Source: Aeromonas enteropelogenes
Lineage (GTDB): Bacteria > Pseudomonadota > Gammaproteobacteria > Enterobacterales > Aeromonadaceae
Direction of reading: 5' to 3'
Assembly: GCF_000819845.1 (NCBI RefSeq)
Contig: NZ_CDCG01000037.1
Coordinates: 564,060-628,059 of the forward strand
DNA: 64,000 nucleotides
Shown piece after piece: positions 28,536-38,819 of this stretch (position 1 is the stretch's first letter; each line of letters begins with the position of its first letter). The notes below the pieces were generated by a model. The model made no database searches and was not told the origin of the DNA. It saw only the letters and a list, made by a program, of their open reading frames with translations. The position numbers and the translations under genes were made by a program.

Positions 28536-30038
28536 TTACTCGGACTGCTCTTCCCCGAACCAACAGATGTTGCGAGCAGCCATAATGAGCTCACCGGCCT
28601 TCTCGGCAGTCAGCCCTTCGATATCGGCAAGGTCATCGATGCCTTGCTCTGCCAAATCTTCCAGGGTACCGATGCCACGGCCCGCCAGTGCGTAAGCCAT
28701 TTCACGGCTCAGACCGTTCAGATTGAGCAGCTCTTCTGACGGCTCAACACCATCGAAAGATTCTTCTTTGGCCAGGGCCTTGGTAGTCAGGGCATCCTTG
28801 GCGCGCTTGCGCAGCTCTTCGACCATGTCTTCATCCAGACCGTCGATGGCCAGCAGCTCGTTGACCGGTACGAAGGCGATCTCTTCCAGAGTGGAGAAGC
28901 CCTCTTCCATCAGCAGGCTGGCGAAATCGTCATCGATGTCCAGGGTGCTGGTGAACAGGTTCATGATGCGATCGTTCTCGGCCTGGTGCTTGGCACGCAT
29001 GTCCTCAACGGTCATCACATTCAGCTCCCAACCGGTCAGCTGGGATGCCAGACGCACGTTCTGACCGTTACGGCCGATGGCCTGGGCCAGGTTGGCCGCT
29101 TCCACTGCGATATCCATGGTGTGGTTGTCTTCATCGACGATGATGGAGGCCACATCGGCGGGCGCCATGGCATTGATCACGTACTGGGCCGGGTTGTCAT
29201 CGTACAGCACGATGTCGGCGCGCTCACCGCTCAGCTCGGCGGAGACGGCCTGAACGCGGGCACCGCGCATGCCGATGCAGGCACCGATCGGGTCGATGCG
29301 ACGATCGTTGGTCTTCACCGCGATCTTGGCACGGGAACCCGGATCACGGGCGGCGCCCATGATTTCGATCATCTCTTCACCGATCTCCGGCACTTCGATG
29401 CGGAACAGCTCTTTCAGGAAGTCCGGGCTGGAGCGGCTGACAAACAGCTGGGAGCCACGGGCTTCCGGACGCACTGCGTAGAGCAGACCACGGACGCGGT
29501 CACCAGGACGGAAAGTTTCGCGCGGCAGCATGTCGTCGCGGAAGATCACGGCTTCTGCATTGCTGCCCAGATCCAGGATCACGTTGTCGCGGTTGCTCTT
29601 CTTGACCACGCCGCTGATGATGGTGCCTTCTTTGTCCTTGAACTGGTCAACGACTTGTGAACGCTCGGCTTCGCGCACTTTCTGCACGATGACCTGCTTG
29701 GCAGTCTGGGTGGTGATGCGGTCGAAGGTCACGGAGTCGATCTGATCTTCAACATATTCACCGATCTGGATGTCCGGCTGCTCGATCTGCGCCGCTTCCA
29801 GAGTGATTTCGGCGTAGGGGTTTTCCATGGCGGCCTGATCCGCGATGACTACCCAGCGGCGGAAGGTATCGTAATCGCCGGTCTTGCGATCGATCTCGAC
29901 ACGAACCTCAATCTCGCCTTCATATTTTTTCTTGGTCGCAGTCGCCAAGGCTGTTTCCAACGCCTGGAAGATCTTCTCGCGGGGTACCGCTTTCTCGTTG
30001 GATACTGCGTCAACGACCAGCAAAATCTCTTTATTCAT
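28536..30038 (-). CDS. nusA: Transcription termination/antitermination protein NusA
   Basis: 500 residues. N-terminal RNA-polymerase binding domain (about 1-125), S1 (about 135-200), two KH domains with [19 protein letters not shown] and [13 protein letters not shown], then two acidic repeats (from about 365) ending in [20 protein letters not shown]. The layout and length match E. coli NusA (495). It controls pausing, termination and rRNA antitermination. Between rimP (14 bases) and infB in the conserved metY-rimP-nusA-infB order. Confidence 0.98.
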   Translation of the reverse strand: MNKEILLVVDAVSNEKAVPREKIFQALETALATATKKKYEGEIEVRVEIDRKTGDYDTFRRWVVIADQAAMENPYAEITLEAAQIEQPDIQIGEYVEDQIDSVTFDRITTQTAKQVIVQKVREAERSQVVDQFKDKEGTIISGVVKKSNRDNVILDLGSNAEAVIFRDDMLPRETFRPGDRVRGLLYAVRPEARGSQLFVSRSSPDFLKELFRIEVPEIGEEMIEIMGAARDPGSRAKIAVKTNDRRIDPIGACIGMRGARVQAVSAELSGERADIVLYDDNPAQYVINAMAPADVASIIVDEDNHTMDIAVEAANLAQAIGRNGQNVRLASQLTGWELNVMTVEDMRAKHQAENDRIMNLFTSTLDIDDDFASLLMEEGFSTLEEIAFVPVNELLAIDGLDEDMVEELRKRAKDALTTKALAKEESFDGVEPSEELLNLNGLSREMAYALAGRGIGTLEDLAEQGIDDLADIEGLTAEKAGELIMAARNICWFGEEQSE

Positions 30039-30052
30039 ATCCGATAGCCTCG

Positions 30053-30517
30053 TTAACCAAAGTTCGGCACTATGTTCGCTTTTTGGATATTGGTGAAAGC
30101 CAACACTTCGTCCTTACCATCTACCATCAGGGTGATCATGTCGCCCTGTACGGCTTTGATTACGCCTTTGAACTTGCGGCGGTTGTTTGTTGCCATCCGA
30201 AGCGTTACCGCCGCCTCTTGGCCAACGTATTTTTCGAACTGGGCAACCTTGAACAGCGGGCGATCCAGACCCGGGGAAGATACCTCGAGGTAATACTCCT
30301 CGGTGATGGGATCTTCGACATCCATGATGGCGCCAACCTGATGGCTGACCTCAGCACAGTTCTCGACGGTCACGCCCTGCTCGCCATCAATGTAGACGCG
30401 CAAGGTGGAGTGTTTACCCGCACGGATAAACTCGATACCCCAAAGTTCAAAGCCCAAGGCAACGACCGGCGCCTCGAGCATATCGGTCAAACGTTGTTCC
30501 AACGTAGCCAAAGTCAC
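30053..30517 (-). CDS. rimP: Ribosome maturation factor RimP
   Basis: 154 residues from a GTG at 30517 with a strong TCGGAGGG site; the longer frame to 30586 runs through a hairpin and lacks homology. [12 protein letters not shown]-like [22 protein letters not shown] and [12 protein letters not shown] are the RimP hallmarks. It assists 30S assembly. First coding gene after the two tRNAs, in the rimP-nusA-infB operon. Confidence 0.96.
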   Translation of the reverse strand: MTLATLEQRLTDMLEAPVVALGFELWGIEFIRAGKHSTLRVYIDGEQGVTVENCAEVSHQVGAIMDVEDPITEEYYLEVSSPGLDRPLFKVAQFEKYVGQEAAVTLRMATNNRRKFKGVIKAVQGDMITLMVDGKDEVLAFTNIQKANIVPNFG

Positions 30518-30532
30518 CCTCCGAAAAACAAA

Positions 30533-30550
30533 AAAAGGGCATAAAGCCCA
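30533..30550 (-). terminator. Attenuator-like hairpin just before rimP
   Basis: On the minus strand GGGC-TTTAT-GCCC is followed by seven T, and within 20 bases by the rimP Shine-Dalgarno. Short stem, so probably a weak attenuator between the tRNA unit and the rimP operon. Confidence 0.4.
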
Positions 30551-30587
30551 GATAGAGATCCATTCAGAGTAAATTGCACATAACAAA

Positions 30588-30612
30588 AAGCCCCGATATC
30601 AAATCGGGGCTT
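30588..30612 (-). terminator. Terminator after initiator tRNA
   Basis: A ten-pair stem AAGCCCCGAT/ATCGGGGCTT followed on the minus strand by TTTGTT, 66 bases past the tRNA 3' end. Confidence 0.75.
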
Positions 30613-30677
30613 GGCGCTTTACCCTGATTGTCGCCTCGCAGCGACCGCCTTCCTGAGCGTAGGAAATGCGTGAAATT

Positions 30678-30754
<77 letters not shown>

Positions 30755-30846
30755 TCCGAAATCGTGCGAGATTATAGCCATATCACTCCGATGAAACAAG
30801 ACTGACTGGCTATAACACACCCGGTCACCCGGGCTTACTGCTTAAT

Positions 30847-30931
30847 TGGTGCCGTGGGCGGGACTCGAACCCGCACACCCTAGAGCACTACCCCCTCAAG
30901 ATAGCGTGTCTACCAATTCCACCACCACGGC
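30847..30931 (-). tRNA. tRNA-Leu (GAG)
   Basis: 85 nucleotides including CCA, class II with a long variable arm. Anticodon stem CTATC/GGTAG with loop TTGAGGG puts GAG in the anticodon, reading CUC/CUU. The acceptor GCCGTGG pairs with CCACGGC. It lies seven bases after secG, the same place as leuU in E. coli, and 92 bases ahead of tRNA-fMet; the two are probably one transcript. Confidence 0.96.
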
Positions 30932-30938
30932 AAAACTC

Positions 30939-31265
30939 TTACTCGGGAACGTCAGTATCTTTCTTCACTGGCGCTTTATTCTGCTCAACCTGTTGGGTCT
31001 GTTGCAGATTTTCCCATTCACTACCCTGTTTTACCTTGTGAGTGGACATGGATCCAAGCACCAGGCTAATTACGAAGAACAGAGTAGCCAAAATCGCTGT
31101 TGTTCGGGTCAGGAAGTTGCCTGAACCACTGGAGCCAAACACTGTGTTTGATGCCCCTGCGCCGAAGGAGGCGCCCATGTCAGCCCCTTTACCTTGCTGA
31201 ATCATCACCAGACCAATCAAAGCCAGTGACACCAGCAGATAAACGACCAAAAGAATCTCGTACAT
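30939..31265 (-). CDS. secG: Preprotein translocase subunit SecG
   Basis: 108 residues: a first membrane helix (about 2-22), the conserved loop QQGKGADMGASFGAGASNT and GSSGSGNFLTR, a second helix (about 55-75) and a polar Gln/Lys-rich tail. SecG assists SecYE in export. The start directly abuts the tpiA stop, with no gap. Confidence 0.97.
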   Translation of the reverse strand: MYEILLVVYLLVSLALIGLVMIQQGKGADMGASFGAGASNTVFGSSGSGNFLTRTTAILATLFFVISLVLGSMSTHKVKQGSEWENLQQTQQVEQNKAPVKKDTDVPE

Positions 31266-32030
31266 TTAACTTGCACCCTTTGCCGCTTCAACAATTCCTA
31301 AAAACGCATCGCTATCGAGACTTGCACCACCAATAAGACCACCGTCTACATCGTGCTGGGCAAACAAATCTCTCGCATTGGCTGGCGTCACGCTCCCACC
31401 ATAGATGATTCTAACTTTCTCACCTATTACCGGAGTATCCTCCGCCAAGCGACCACGTATAAAGGAATGAACCTCTTGTGCCTGCTCGGGTGTGGCGCAT
31501 TTACCTGTACCTACAGCCCAAATCGGCTCGTAGGCGATGATAGCATTATCGAAAGCCATCGCGCCATTTTTCTCTATGACGATGTCCAGCTCTTCTGCGA
31601 TGACCTCAAAGGTTCTTCTCGCTTGCCTTGCTGCACCCGACTCACCCAAACAGAGGATTGGAATAAGCCCTGCCGCTCTGGCAGCCGCAAATTTCTCTGC
31701 GACGATAAAACTGGTTTCTCCAAAGAGACGCCTGCGCTCGGAGTGCCCTACCAGTACGTAGCGACAACCTGCCTCAACCAGCATCTGACACGAAACTTCT
31801 CCCGTGTAAGCGCCTGCTGTGTGCTGACTCACATTCTGAGCCCCCAACTTTATCGCCATCTGCTCACCGAGCAATGATGCAGCAAAGTCGAGATGCACAT
31901 GGGACGGACAGAAAACAACATCTACATCATCACCAACGCCCTGCAGGCATTGACTCGTAAACTGCTCTAACTGCGACCTACTACCGTGCAACTTCCAGTT
32001 GGCTGCTACAAACGGCTTGCGATGTCCCAT
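31266..32030 (-). CDS. tpiA: Triose-phosphate isomerase
   Basis: 254 residues from ATG 32030 (GGGAG upstream); starts MGHRKPFVAANWKLHGS. Active-site Lys is in NWKLHG, His in LVGHSERR, Glu in AYEPIWAVGTGK, and the phosphate loop in IIYGGSV. It interconverts glyceraldehyde-3-phosphate and dihydroxyacetone phosphate. Local base composition is lower in GC than the neighbours (for example around 31560-31900). Between glmM and secG in the conserved order. The longer frame to 32087 has no family support. Confidence 0.96.
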   Translation of the reverse strand: MGHRKPFVAANWKLHGSRSQLEQFTSQCLQGVGDDVDVVFCPSHVHLDFAASLLGEQMAIKLGAQNVSQHTAGAYTGEVSCQMLVEAGCRYVLVGHSERRRLFGETSFIVAEKFAAARAAGLIPILCLGESGAARQARRTFEVIAEELDIVIEKNGAMAFDNAIIAYEPIWAVGTGKCATPEQAQEVHSFIRGRLAEDTPVIGEKVRIIYGGSVTPANARDLFAQHDVDGGLIGGASLDSDAFLGIVEAAKGAS

Positions 32031-32130
32031 CGGCAACTCCCTTGCGAAAGCGGGGCTGATAATATCCAGAGGATTGTCAGCTGACAAGTGCTATTTTCAA
32101 TTTTTTGAATCGATTGAACAAGATACAACC

Positions 32131-32152
32131 AGGGCGACTAAAAAGCCGCCCT
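32131..32152 (-). terminator. Weak hairpin between glmM and tpiA
   Basis: AGGGCG and CGCCCT enclose a loop with a T run on the minus strand, 10 bases past the glmM stop. Six pairs only, so partial termination at best. Confidence 0.35.
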
Positions 32153-32161
32153 GAATGCTCA

Positions 32162-33496
32162 TTAAAGCGCCGATTCAACTTGCTTGGCAATACGCTGTGC
32201 CATGTCATGAACCTGCTGTTCATGCTCACCTTCCACCATCACCCGGATCAGGGGTTCGGTACCGGATTTGCGCAGCAGTACGCGGCCACGACCGGCCAGC
32301 TCCTGCTCCACCTTTGCCACCTCCTGCTTGACCGCATCGGCAGAGAGCGGATCCTTGCCCTCGGCAAAGCGAACATTCACCAGCACCTGCGGGAACTTGT
32401 TCATCCCTGAGCGCAACTTGGCCAACGGCATCTCGGCGCTGCGCATGGCGGTCAGCACCTGCAGGGCGGCGACAATGCCATCCCCGGTGGTGGTCTGATC
32501 CAGGCAGATGATGTGACCGGAATTTTCACCACCGATCCGCCAGCCCTTTTCTTCCATCATCTCGAGAACGTAACGGTCACCCACCTTGGCACGGGCAAAC
32601 GGGATGCCAAGCGTCTGCAACGCCAGCTCCAGCCCCATGTTGGCCATCAGGGTTCCGACGACACCGCCCTTGAGTCGACCGTTGCGCAGTGCATCACGCG
32701 CGATGATATAGAGAATTTCATCACCGTCGATGAGATAGCCGGTATGGTCAACCATGATCAGACGGTCGCCATCCCCATCAAATGCCACCCCGAGATCGGC
32801 CTTGGACTCCAGCACCTTGGCGACCAGCGCCTCAGGGGCGGTAGAACCGACACCGTCGTTAATATTGAGGCCATCCGGTGCACACCCCATGGTGATCACA
32901 TCGGCCCCCAGCTCGCGGAACACGGAGGGTGCGATGTGGTAGGTGGCACCGTGGCCGCAATCAACCACCATTTTCAGCCCTTCCAGGTTCATATGAGAGG
33001 GGAAGGTGCTCTTGCAAAACTCGATATAACGGCCAGCGGCATCATCGATACGGACGGCCTTGCCCAGCTCGGCAGAGTCAACGCACTTGAGCTCATGATC
33101 CAGCTCGGCCTCGATGGCCATCTCGACCTCGTCGGGCAACTTGGTGCCATCGGCAGAGAAGAACTTGATGCCATTGTCATAGAAGGGATTGTGTGAGGCA
33201 CTGATGACGATACCGGCTTCAGCGCGGAAGGTTCGGGTCAGATAGGCCACAGCCGGCGTGGGCATGGGGCCCATCAAAATGGCCTTGAGGCCTGCGGCGG
33301 AGAGGCCTGCCTCCAGAGCCGACTCCAGCATGTAGCCGGAGATGCGGGTATCCTTGCCGATCAGCACCTTGCGGGTACCCTTCTTGGAGAGCACCTTGCC
33401 CGCGGCCCAACCCAGCTTCATTACGAAATCCGGAGTGATCGGGTACTCACCCACCTTGCCGCGTACACCGTCGGTACCGAAATACTTTCTTGCCAT
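32162..33496 (-). CDS. glmM: Phosphoglucosamine mutase
   Basis: 444 residues, the length of E. coli GlmM. The phosphorylated Ser101 is in [17 protein letters not shown]; metal site [13 protein letters not shown]; sugar loop [19 protein letters not shown]; phosphate loop [15 protein letters not shown]-like [18 protein letters not shown]. It converts glucosamine-6-phosphate to glucosamine-1-phosphate for peptidoglycan and LPS. Downstream of folP by 15 bases, co-transcribed. Confidence 0.98.
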   Translation of the reverse strand: MARKYFGTDGVRGKVGEYPITPDFVMKLGWAAGKVLSKKGTRKVLIGKDTRISGYMLESALEAGLSAAGLKAILMGPMPTPAVAYLTRTFRAEAGIVISASHNPFYDNGIKFFSADGTKLPDEVEMAIEAELDHELKCVDSAELGKAVRIDDAAGRYIEFCKSTFPSHMNLEGLKMVVDCGHGATYHIAPSVFRELGADVITMGCAPDGLNINDGVGSTAPEALVAKVLESKADLGVAFDGDGDRLIMVDHTGYLIDGDEILYIIARDALRNGRLKGGVVGTLMANMGLELALQTLGIPFARAKVGDRYVLEMMEEKGWRIGGENSGHIICLDQTTTGDGIVAALQVLTAMRSAEMPLAKLRSGMNKFPQVLVNVRFAEGKDPLSADAVKQEVAKVEQELAGRGRVLLRKSGTEPLIRVMVEGEHEQQVHDMAQRIAKQVESAL

Positions 33497-33511
33497 TGTC
33501 TGTTCTCTTTA

Positions 33512-34363
33512 TTATTTGGAAATAAAATCTTGTCCCGTCATTGCCTGCCAGCCGACCCGCAATGCATCCATGGTTTCCCGCACATCGTGCACCCGAATGA
33601 TCCTTGCTCCTTGCTGCATGCCGATCAAAGCGCAGGCAAGGCTGCCCGCAAGGCGCTCATCCACCGGACGGGCGAGCAGGTTGCCTATCATAGACTTTCG
33701 AGACATGCCCACCAAGAGTGGCAAACCATAGCAGAGCAACTCCTTTTGCGCCGCCAGTAGCTGATAGTTATGCGCCAGCGTCTTGCCAAAGCCGTAACCC
33801 GGATCCAGCAGCAGCTTCTCGCGCCCAATCCCGGCAGCCTCGCAGACGGCGATCCGCTCGTCAAAGAAGGCTTTAACCTCCTCCAGCAGATCATCGTAAT
33901 GAGGCTCGACCTGCATGGTTCTCGGCTGCCCCTGCATGTGCATCAGGCACACAGGCACGTCAGCTTCTGCGGCGACAAGCAGCGCCCCCGGCTCTTGCAG
34001 CGCACGAACGTCATTGATGAGATGGGCGCCAGCCTTGCAGCCTTCGCGCATCACGGTGGCCTTGGAGGTATCAAGCGAGATCATCACATTGCACTCGCGT
34101 ACCAATCGCTCGACGATGGGGAGGACCCTATCCAGCTCTTCCTGTTCGCTTACATCAGGAGCGCCGGGTCGGGTCGACTCACCACCGATATCGATCAGGG
34201 TCGCGCCGTCGGCCACCATCTGGCGCGCATGGGTCATCGCGCGCTCAAGCTGGTTGAAATTGCCACCATCGGAGAAGGAATCCGGCGTCACATTTAGGAT
34301 CCCCATGACATGAGGACGATCGAGGGAGAGGCTGAGCCCCTTGCTGATTAACTGCATCTTCAT
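33512..34363 (-). CDS. folP: Dihydropteroate synthase
   Basis: 283 residues. VMGILNVTPDSFSDGGNF, DIGGESTRPGAPDVS, and the C-terminal IIRVHDVRETMDALRV are the pterin and pABA/pyrophosphate sites of DHPS, target of sulfonamides. Downstream of the ftsH terminator, upstream of glmM. Nothing unusual in the conserved loops. Confidence 0.97.
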   Translation of the reverse strand: MKMQLISKGLSLSLDRPHVMGILNVTPDSFSDGGNFNQLERAMTHARQMVADGATLIDIGGESTRPGAPDVSEQEELDRVLPIVERLVRECNVMISLDTSKATVMREGCKAGAHLINDVRALQEPGALLVAAEADVPVCLMHMQGQPRTMQVEPHYDDLLEEVKAFFDERIAVCEAAGIGREKLLLDPGYGFGKTLAHNYQLLAAQKELLCYGLPLLVGMSRKSMIGNLLARPVDERLAGSLACALIGMQQGARIIRVHDVRETMDALRVGWQAMTGQDFISK

Positions 34364-34381
34364 TTCCGTCTGGATAAAGAA

Positions 34382-34405
34382 AAACCCCGGGCAAGCCCGG
34401 GGTTT
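34382..34405 (-). terminator. Terminator of ftsH
   Basis: A perfect 11-pair stem AAACCCCGGGC/GCCCGGGGTTT on a two-base centre, followed on the minus strand by TTCTTTAT. It separates ftsH from folP. Confidence 0.85.
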
Positions 34406-34417
34406 GGAGAGTCACGA

Positions 34418-36358
34418 TTATTTAGCCGGGAGATCGTTGGCCTTGTCGATATCGACATCCGCCACCGGTTCCGTTGCGGCTGCAGCCGGTTTGGGCTCGG
34501 CAGCAACGGTAGAACCACCTTGCGGTGTATCACCGTGCTCATCATGCCAGTTGCTGGGGGCACGGACTTCGCGACGGGCCATCAGATCGTCGATCTGCTT
34601 GGCGTCGATGGTTTCGTACTTCATCAGCGCATCTTTCATGCTGTGCAACACGTCCATGTTATCCAGCAGGATCTGCTTGGCGCGGTCGTAGTTGCGATCG
34701 ATGACCTGCTTTACTTCGGCATCGATGATACGAGCAGTATCGTCGGACATATGCTTGGCCTTGGCCATGCTGCGACCGAGGAATACTTCACCATCCTCTT
34801 CCGCATAGAGCATGGGACCGAGACGCTCGGACATCCCCCACTGGGTCACCATCTTGCGGGCGATATCGGTGGCTCGCTCGATGTCGTTGGAGGCACCAGT
34901 CGATACCTTCTCTGCACCGTAAATCAGTTCTTCTGCCAGACGACCACCGTACAAACTGGAGATCATGGACTCCAGATGCTGCTTGGAGTGGCTCCAGCGA
35001 TCCTGCTCCGGCAGATACATGGTCACACCCAGCGCACGACCACGGGGAATAATGGAGACCTTGTAAACCGGGTCATGATCCGGGACCAGACGACCGATGA
35101 TGGCGTGACCCGCTTCGTGATAGGCGGTCATCTCCTTCTCGGACTCTTTCATCACCATGGAACGACGTTCCGCCCCCATCATGATCTTGTCCTTCGCCTT
35201 CTCGAACTCGGCCATGGAGACCACACGGCGGCTCTCGCGAGCTGAGAACAGGGCCGCTTCGTTGACCAGGTTGGCGAGATCGGCGCCGGAGAAACCGGGC
35301 GTACCACGGGCAATCAGGGCTGCGTTGACGTCATCGGCCAACGGCACCTTGCGCATGTGTACTTTCAAGATCTGTTCACGACCACGGACATCCGGCAGAC
35401 CGACCACCACCTGGCGATCGAAACGACCAGGACGCAACAAGGCAGGATCCAGCACGTCAGGACGGTTGGTGGCAGCGATAACGATGATGCCTTCATTGCC
35501 TTCGAAACCATCCATTTCGACCAGCATCTGGTTCAGGGTCTGCTCACGTTCGTCGTGACCACCACCCAGACCGGCGCCACGCTGGCGGCCGACAGCATCG
35601 ATCTCATCGATAAAGATGATGCAGGGAGAGGATTTCTTGGCCTGCTCGAACATGTCACGCACCCGAGAGGCGCCCACACCCACGAACATTTCGACGAAAT
35701 CGGAACCGGAAATGGTAAAGAACGGCACCTTGGCTTCACCGGCAATGGCCTTGGCCAGCAAAGTCTTACCGGTACCGGGAGGACCTACCAGCAGTACACC
35801 AGTAGGGATCTTGCCGCCCAGTTTTTGGAATTTGCTCGGATCGCGCAGGTAGTCGACCAGCTCCTTGACCTCTTCCTTGGCCTCATCGCAACCGGCGACG
35901 TCGGCGAAAGTGGTCTTGATCTGATCTTCACTCATCAGGCGAGCCTTGCTCTTGCCAAACGACATGGCACCTTTGCCACCGCCGCCCTGCATCTGACGCA
36001 TGAAGAAGACCCAGACACCGATCAGCAGCAGCATCGGGAACCAGGAGATGAAGATGGAGGTCAGCAGAGACGGCTCTTCCGGCTTCTCGCCCATGACTTT
36101 TACGTTATGGTTGAGCATGTCGTTGAGCAGCTGGGGATCCGGCGCAGGAATGATGGTGGTGAAACGCTCACCAGTCCGTTTGACGCCGTTAATGACCTTG
36201 CCGTCCATCCGAACTTCACGGATCTGCTCTTGGGTCACCTCTTTAACGAAGCTGGAATAGTCCAGCTGGCGACTGGTGGTATCGCTGGGGCTGAAGCTAT
36301 TGAACACCGACATCAATACGACGGCGATGACCAGCCACAGGATTAAGTTTTTCGCCAT
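34418..36358 (-). CDS. ftsH: ATP-dependent membrane zinc metalloprotease FtsH
   Basis: 646 residues from ATG 36358 (a TTG three codons earlier is not needed). [19 protein letters not shown] is the first membrane helix; a second is near 100-120. The AAA domain has [18 protein letters not shown] and [27 protein letters not shown]; the zinc site is HEAGHAI. The C-terminus is an Ala/Pro/acidic tail. It degrades membrane and regulatory proteins. Follows rlmE, as in E. coli. Confidence 0.98.
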   Translation of the reverse strand: MAKNLILWLVIAVVLMSVFNSFSPSDTTSRQLDYSSFVKEVTQEQIREVRMDGKVINGVKRTGERFTTIIPAPDPQLLNDMLNHNVKVMGEKPEEPSLLTSIFISWFPMLLLIGVWVFFMRQMQGGGGKGAMSFGKSKARLMSEDQIKTTFADVAGCDEAKEEVKELVDYLRDPSKFQKLGGKIPTGVLLVGPPGTGKTLLAKAIAGEAKVPFFTISGSDFVEMFVGVGASRVRDMFEQAKKSSPCIIFIDEIDAVGRQRGAGLGGGHDEREQTLNQMLVEMDGFEGNEGIIVIAATNRPDVLDPALLRPGRFDRQVVVGLPDVRGREQILKVHMRKVPLADDVNAALIARGTPGFSGADLANLVNEAALFSARESRRVVSMAEFEKAKDKIMMGAERRSMVMKESEKEMTAYHEAGHAIIGRLVPDHDPVYKVSIIPRGRALGVTMYLPEQDRWSHSKQHLESMISSLYGGRLAEELIYGAEKVSTGASNDIERATDIARKMVTQWGMSERLGPMLYAEEDGEVFLGRSMAKAKHMSDDTARIIDAEVKQVIDRNYDRAKQILLDNMDVLHSMKDALMKYETIDAKQIDDLMARREVRAPSNWHDEHGDTPQGGSTVAAEPKPAAAATEPVADVDIDKANDLPAK

Positions 36359-36412
36359 GTCACTCAAATCAGTAACCTCGCAGACTGACAGTTAACGATG
36401 AAGGTTAGGGTA

Positions 36413-37042
36413 CTACAGTTTAAAACCGGTAGCCACAATGTAGACTTCCCGTGATCTGGCTCGGGATGAGTCTGGTTTGCGAATTTTGACAGTTGTGAAA
36501 AGTTGACGTATTTCATTGAGATAGGCGTCGAAACCCTCCCCTTGGAACACCTTCACCACAAAACTGCCATCGCTGCGCAATACCTGGTTGCACATGTCCA
36601 GTGCCAACTCGACCAGATACATGGCCCGGGCCTGATCCACCTGCTGGGTACCGCTCATATTGGGTGCCATATCAGACATCACGACATCTACCTTGTCGGG
36701 ACCCACTCGCTCCAGCAAAGCACCGAGCACAGTTTCCTCCCGAAAGTCCCCTTGCAGGAAATCGACACCGGCAATGGGATCCATAGGCAAAATGTCACAG
36801 GCGATGACACGACCCGACTCACCCACCTGTTCAACCGCGAACTGGGACCAGCCACCCGGAGCCGCCCCCAAATCCACCACTGTCATGCCGTTCCTGAGCA
36901 AACGGTCTTTGCCCTGGATCTCGTCAATCTTGAAAACGGCACGGGAACGCAGCCCCATCTTCTGGGCTTTTTTGACGTATTGATCGTCGAAATGTTCTTT
37001 TAACCAGCGAGTTGAACTGGCGGAACGTTTTTTCTGGGTCAT
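36413..37042 (-). CDS. rlmE: 23S rRNA 2'-O-ribose U2552 methyltransferase
   Basis: 209 residues. [18 protein letters not shown] is the SAM motif; the K-D-K-E tetrad is seen in [31 protein letters not shown] and the C-terminal [13 protein letters not shown]. FtsJ/RlmE methylates U2552 in the A-loop late in 50S assembly. Divergent from yhbY; upstream of ftsH by 54 bases, a conserved pair. Confidence 0.97.
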   Translation of the reverse strand: MTQKKRSASSTRWLKEHFDDQYVKKAQKMGLRSRAVFKIDEIQGKDRLLRNGMTVVDLGAAPGGWSQFAVEQVGESGRVIACDILPMDPIAGVDFLQGDFREETVLGALLERVGPDKVDVVMSDMAPNMSGTQQVDQARAMYLVELALDMCNQVLRSDGSFVVKVFQGEGFDAYLNEIRQLFTTVKIRKPDSSRARSREVYIVATGFKL

Positions 37043-37139
37043 GATAATCGACTTTAAAAAACCACAAGGGTTATTAGTATTAAGGGCTAAGTGGGGGTAG
37101 AATACGCCCCTTTCAACCCTGACTTATGAAGAAATTGCG

Positions 37140-37436
37140 ATGATTCTCAACAATAAACAGAAACAGTACCTCAAGGGCCTTGCCCACAGCCTCAAGCCTG
37201 TCGTCCTGCTGGGTCAACATGGTCTGACCGAGGGTGTACTGGCCGAGATCGATCTGGCACTGAACCATCACGAGCTGATCAAGGTTAAGGTTGCCTCTGA
37301 AGATCGCGAGATGAAACAACTGGTTATGGATGCTATCGTCCGTGAAACCGGTGCAATCAAGGTGCAGAGCATGGGTCATGTGCTGACCATCTACCGTCAA
37401 GCCAACGAACCCAAAATCCAGCTGCCCCGCAAGTAA
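37140..37436 (+). CDS. yhbY: YhbY-family RNA-binding protein
   Basis: 98 residues, a single CRM (CRS1-YhbY) domain: LNNKQKQYLKGLAHSLKPVV, GLTEGVLAEIDLALNHHELIKVKV and the end MGHVLTIYRQ. CRM proteins bind pre-50S particles. Divergent from rlmE with a 97-base shared promoter gap. Followed by its own terminator. Confidence 0.95.
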   Translation: MILNNKQKQYLKGLAHSLKPVVLLGQHGLTEGVLAEIDLALNHHELIKVKVASEDREMKQLVMDAIVRETGAIKVQSMGHVLTIYRQANEPKIQLPRK

Positions 37437-37437
37437 C

Positions 37438-37460
37438 AGGAAAGAGCATCGCTCTTTCCT
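37438..37460 (+). terminator. Terminator of yhbY
   Basis: AGGAAAGAGC-ATC-GCTCTTTCCT, ten pairs, followed by TATTTCATTT two bases after the yhbY stop. Confidence 0.85.
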
Positions 37461-37542
37461 TATTTCATTTCCTTCCCGAGTCGCTTGCAAAGGTAGTCGC
37501 CAAGCCCTTAACCTGCGATGAATAGTCGTGGAGAGAGCCGCT

Positions 37543-38136
37543 ATGGAGCACCACCAGATTCTCACCGAAGATGAGCTGGCCATGTTGCGGGACCTGGGAA
37601 ACGATCAGGAAAACACCGCCGGACAATCTCTGAGCGGTTACCTCGCAACTCCTCTGGTTGGACTGCTGCAACGCGCCGATCGGCTCGTACTTGAAGCCCG
37701 CTTCGCAGGACATCAACTTCGCTTTCCCCTGCGCTTCACCCAGGGGGATGACGGCTTTATCGAGCCACGCATTGCCGCTCCTGTCATCAAGGAACTCGGC
37801 TACCCACACCAACGAACCTGGCGTCTCGATGAGAAAGCCCGTTTCAGGGTGGCCGGAACCGACTATCAGGTGCACAGTCTGTCACTGGACGGTCTGGTCG
37901 TGGAAGGCTTGCCCTCAAACCTGATCAAGGGCTCCACTCTCAACGGCACCCTCTATATTCACGAACTGGCCCCACTCCCCCTTTGCGCCGAGCTGATCAG
38001 GCATATTCACCAGCAAAACGGCCTTCAGGGTTGGGCGCTGCATTTCCAGATGGCCAAACCTGATCTGGAGCGTCTACGCAACTGGATTTTCCTGCGCCAC
38101 CAGGATGCCTTCACCGAAGCCTATCGAACCGGGTAA
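37543..38136 (+). CDS. PilZ-like domain protein
   Basis: 197 residues from ATG 37543 (GGAGAG seven bases ahead; a GTG at 37528 is possible). No membrane segment. The segment TWRLDEKARFRVAGTDYQVHSLSLDGLVVEG looks like a PilZ core in which RxxxR is shifted and D/NxSxxG reads HSLSLDG, so cyclic-di-GMP binding is uncertain. No neighbour reveals a job: it stands between yhbY and greA with terminators on both sides. If PilZ, it would link cyclic-di-GMP to motility or pili; that is inference. Confidence 0.6.
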   Translation: MEHHQILTEDELAMLRDLGNDQENTAGQSLSGYLATPLVGLLQRADRLVLEARFAGHQLRFPLRFTQGDDGFIEPRIAAPVIKELGYPHQRTWRLDEKARFRVAGTDYQVHSLSLDGLVVEGLPSNLIKGSTLNGTLYIHELAPLPLCAELIRHIHQQNGLQGWALHFQMAKPDLERLRNWIFLRHQDAFTEAYRTG

Positions 38137-38140
38137 AGAC

Positions 38141-38168
38141 AAACAGGGGAGCCTATGCCCCCCTGTTT
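38141..38168. terminator. Bidirectional hairpin between the PilZ-like gene and greA
   Basis: AAACAGGGG and CCCCTGTTT enclose a loop of ten bases, four bases past the PilZ-like stop and 19 past the greA stop in the other direction; T runs flank it modestly. Confidence 0.6.
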
Positions 38169-38186
38169 CGGCACCTTGCCATCCTG

Positions 38187-38663
38187 TTAGATGTAGGCGA
38201 CTTCCAGGATTTCGTATTCCACATCGCCAGCCGGCGTCTTGACGATGGCGACATCATCCACTTCCTTGCCAATCAGGGCTCTGGCAATGGGAGAATTGAC
38301 GGAGATGAGGTTTTGCTTGATGTCAGCCTCATCGTCACCCACGATGCGGTAGACCACTTCTTCCTCGGTCTCGCTTTTGAGCAGGGTAACAGTAGCGCCA
38401 AAAATCACCCGACCATTGTTGGTCATCTTGGTGACATCGATCACCTGGGCATTGGAGAGCTTGCCTTCGATTTCCTGGATACGTCCTTCGCAGAACCCCT
38501 GCTGCTCACGGGCGGCATGGTATTCGGCATTTTCCTTCAGATCGCCGTGCTCACGGGCATCGGCAATCGCTTCGATAATCTGGGGACGAAGCTCGGTCTT
38601 GAGATATTCGAGCTCTTCGCGCAGCTTTTCAGCGCCGCGAACAGTCATCGGAGTATGATTCAT
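38187..38663 (-). CDS. greA: Transcription elongation factor GreA
   Basis: 158 residues from ATG 38663, the length of E. coli GreA. The N-terminal coiled coil carries the tip acidic residues in [19 protein letters not shown]; the C-terminal FKBP-like part has [10 protein letters not shown] and [14 protein letters not shown]. GreA rescues backtracked RNA polymerase. Monocistronic; a longer frame to 38708 has no homology. Confidence 0.97.
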   Translation of the reverse strand: MNHTPMTVRGAEKLREELEYLKTELRPQIIEAIADAREHGDLKENAEYHAAREQQGFCEGRIQEIEGKLSNAQVIDVTKMTNNGRVIFGATVTLLKSETEEEVVYRIVGDDEADIKQNLISVNSPIARALIGKEVDDVAIVKTPAGDVEYEILEVAYI

Positions 38664-38819
38664 AGTCGAAACCTGGGTTGCTTGAAAAAAGAGACTGCGA
38701 CCAAGCATCAGCCGGTCGCAGCAATCGGTTCGGATGGGGCATCTTAATATGAAGCCGGCACAAAATCCATGTCAGCGCCCCGACACAGATCCCACTTGCA
38801 CACTTGTTTATGGCCGCGA

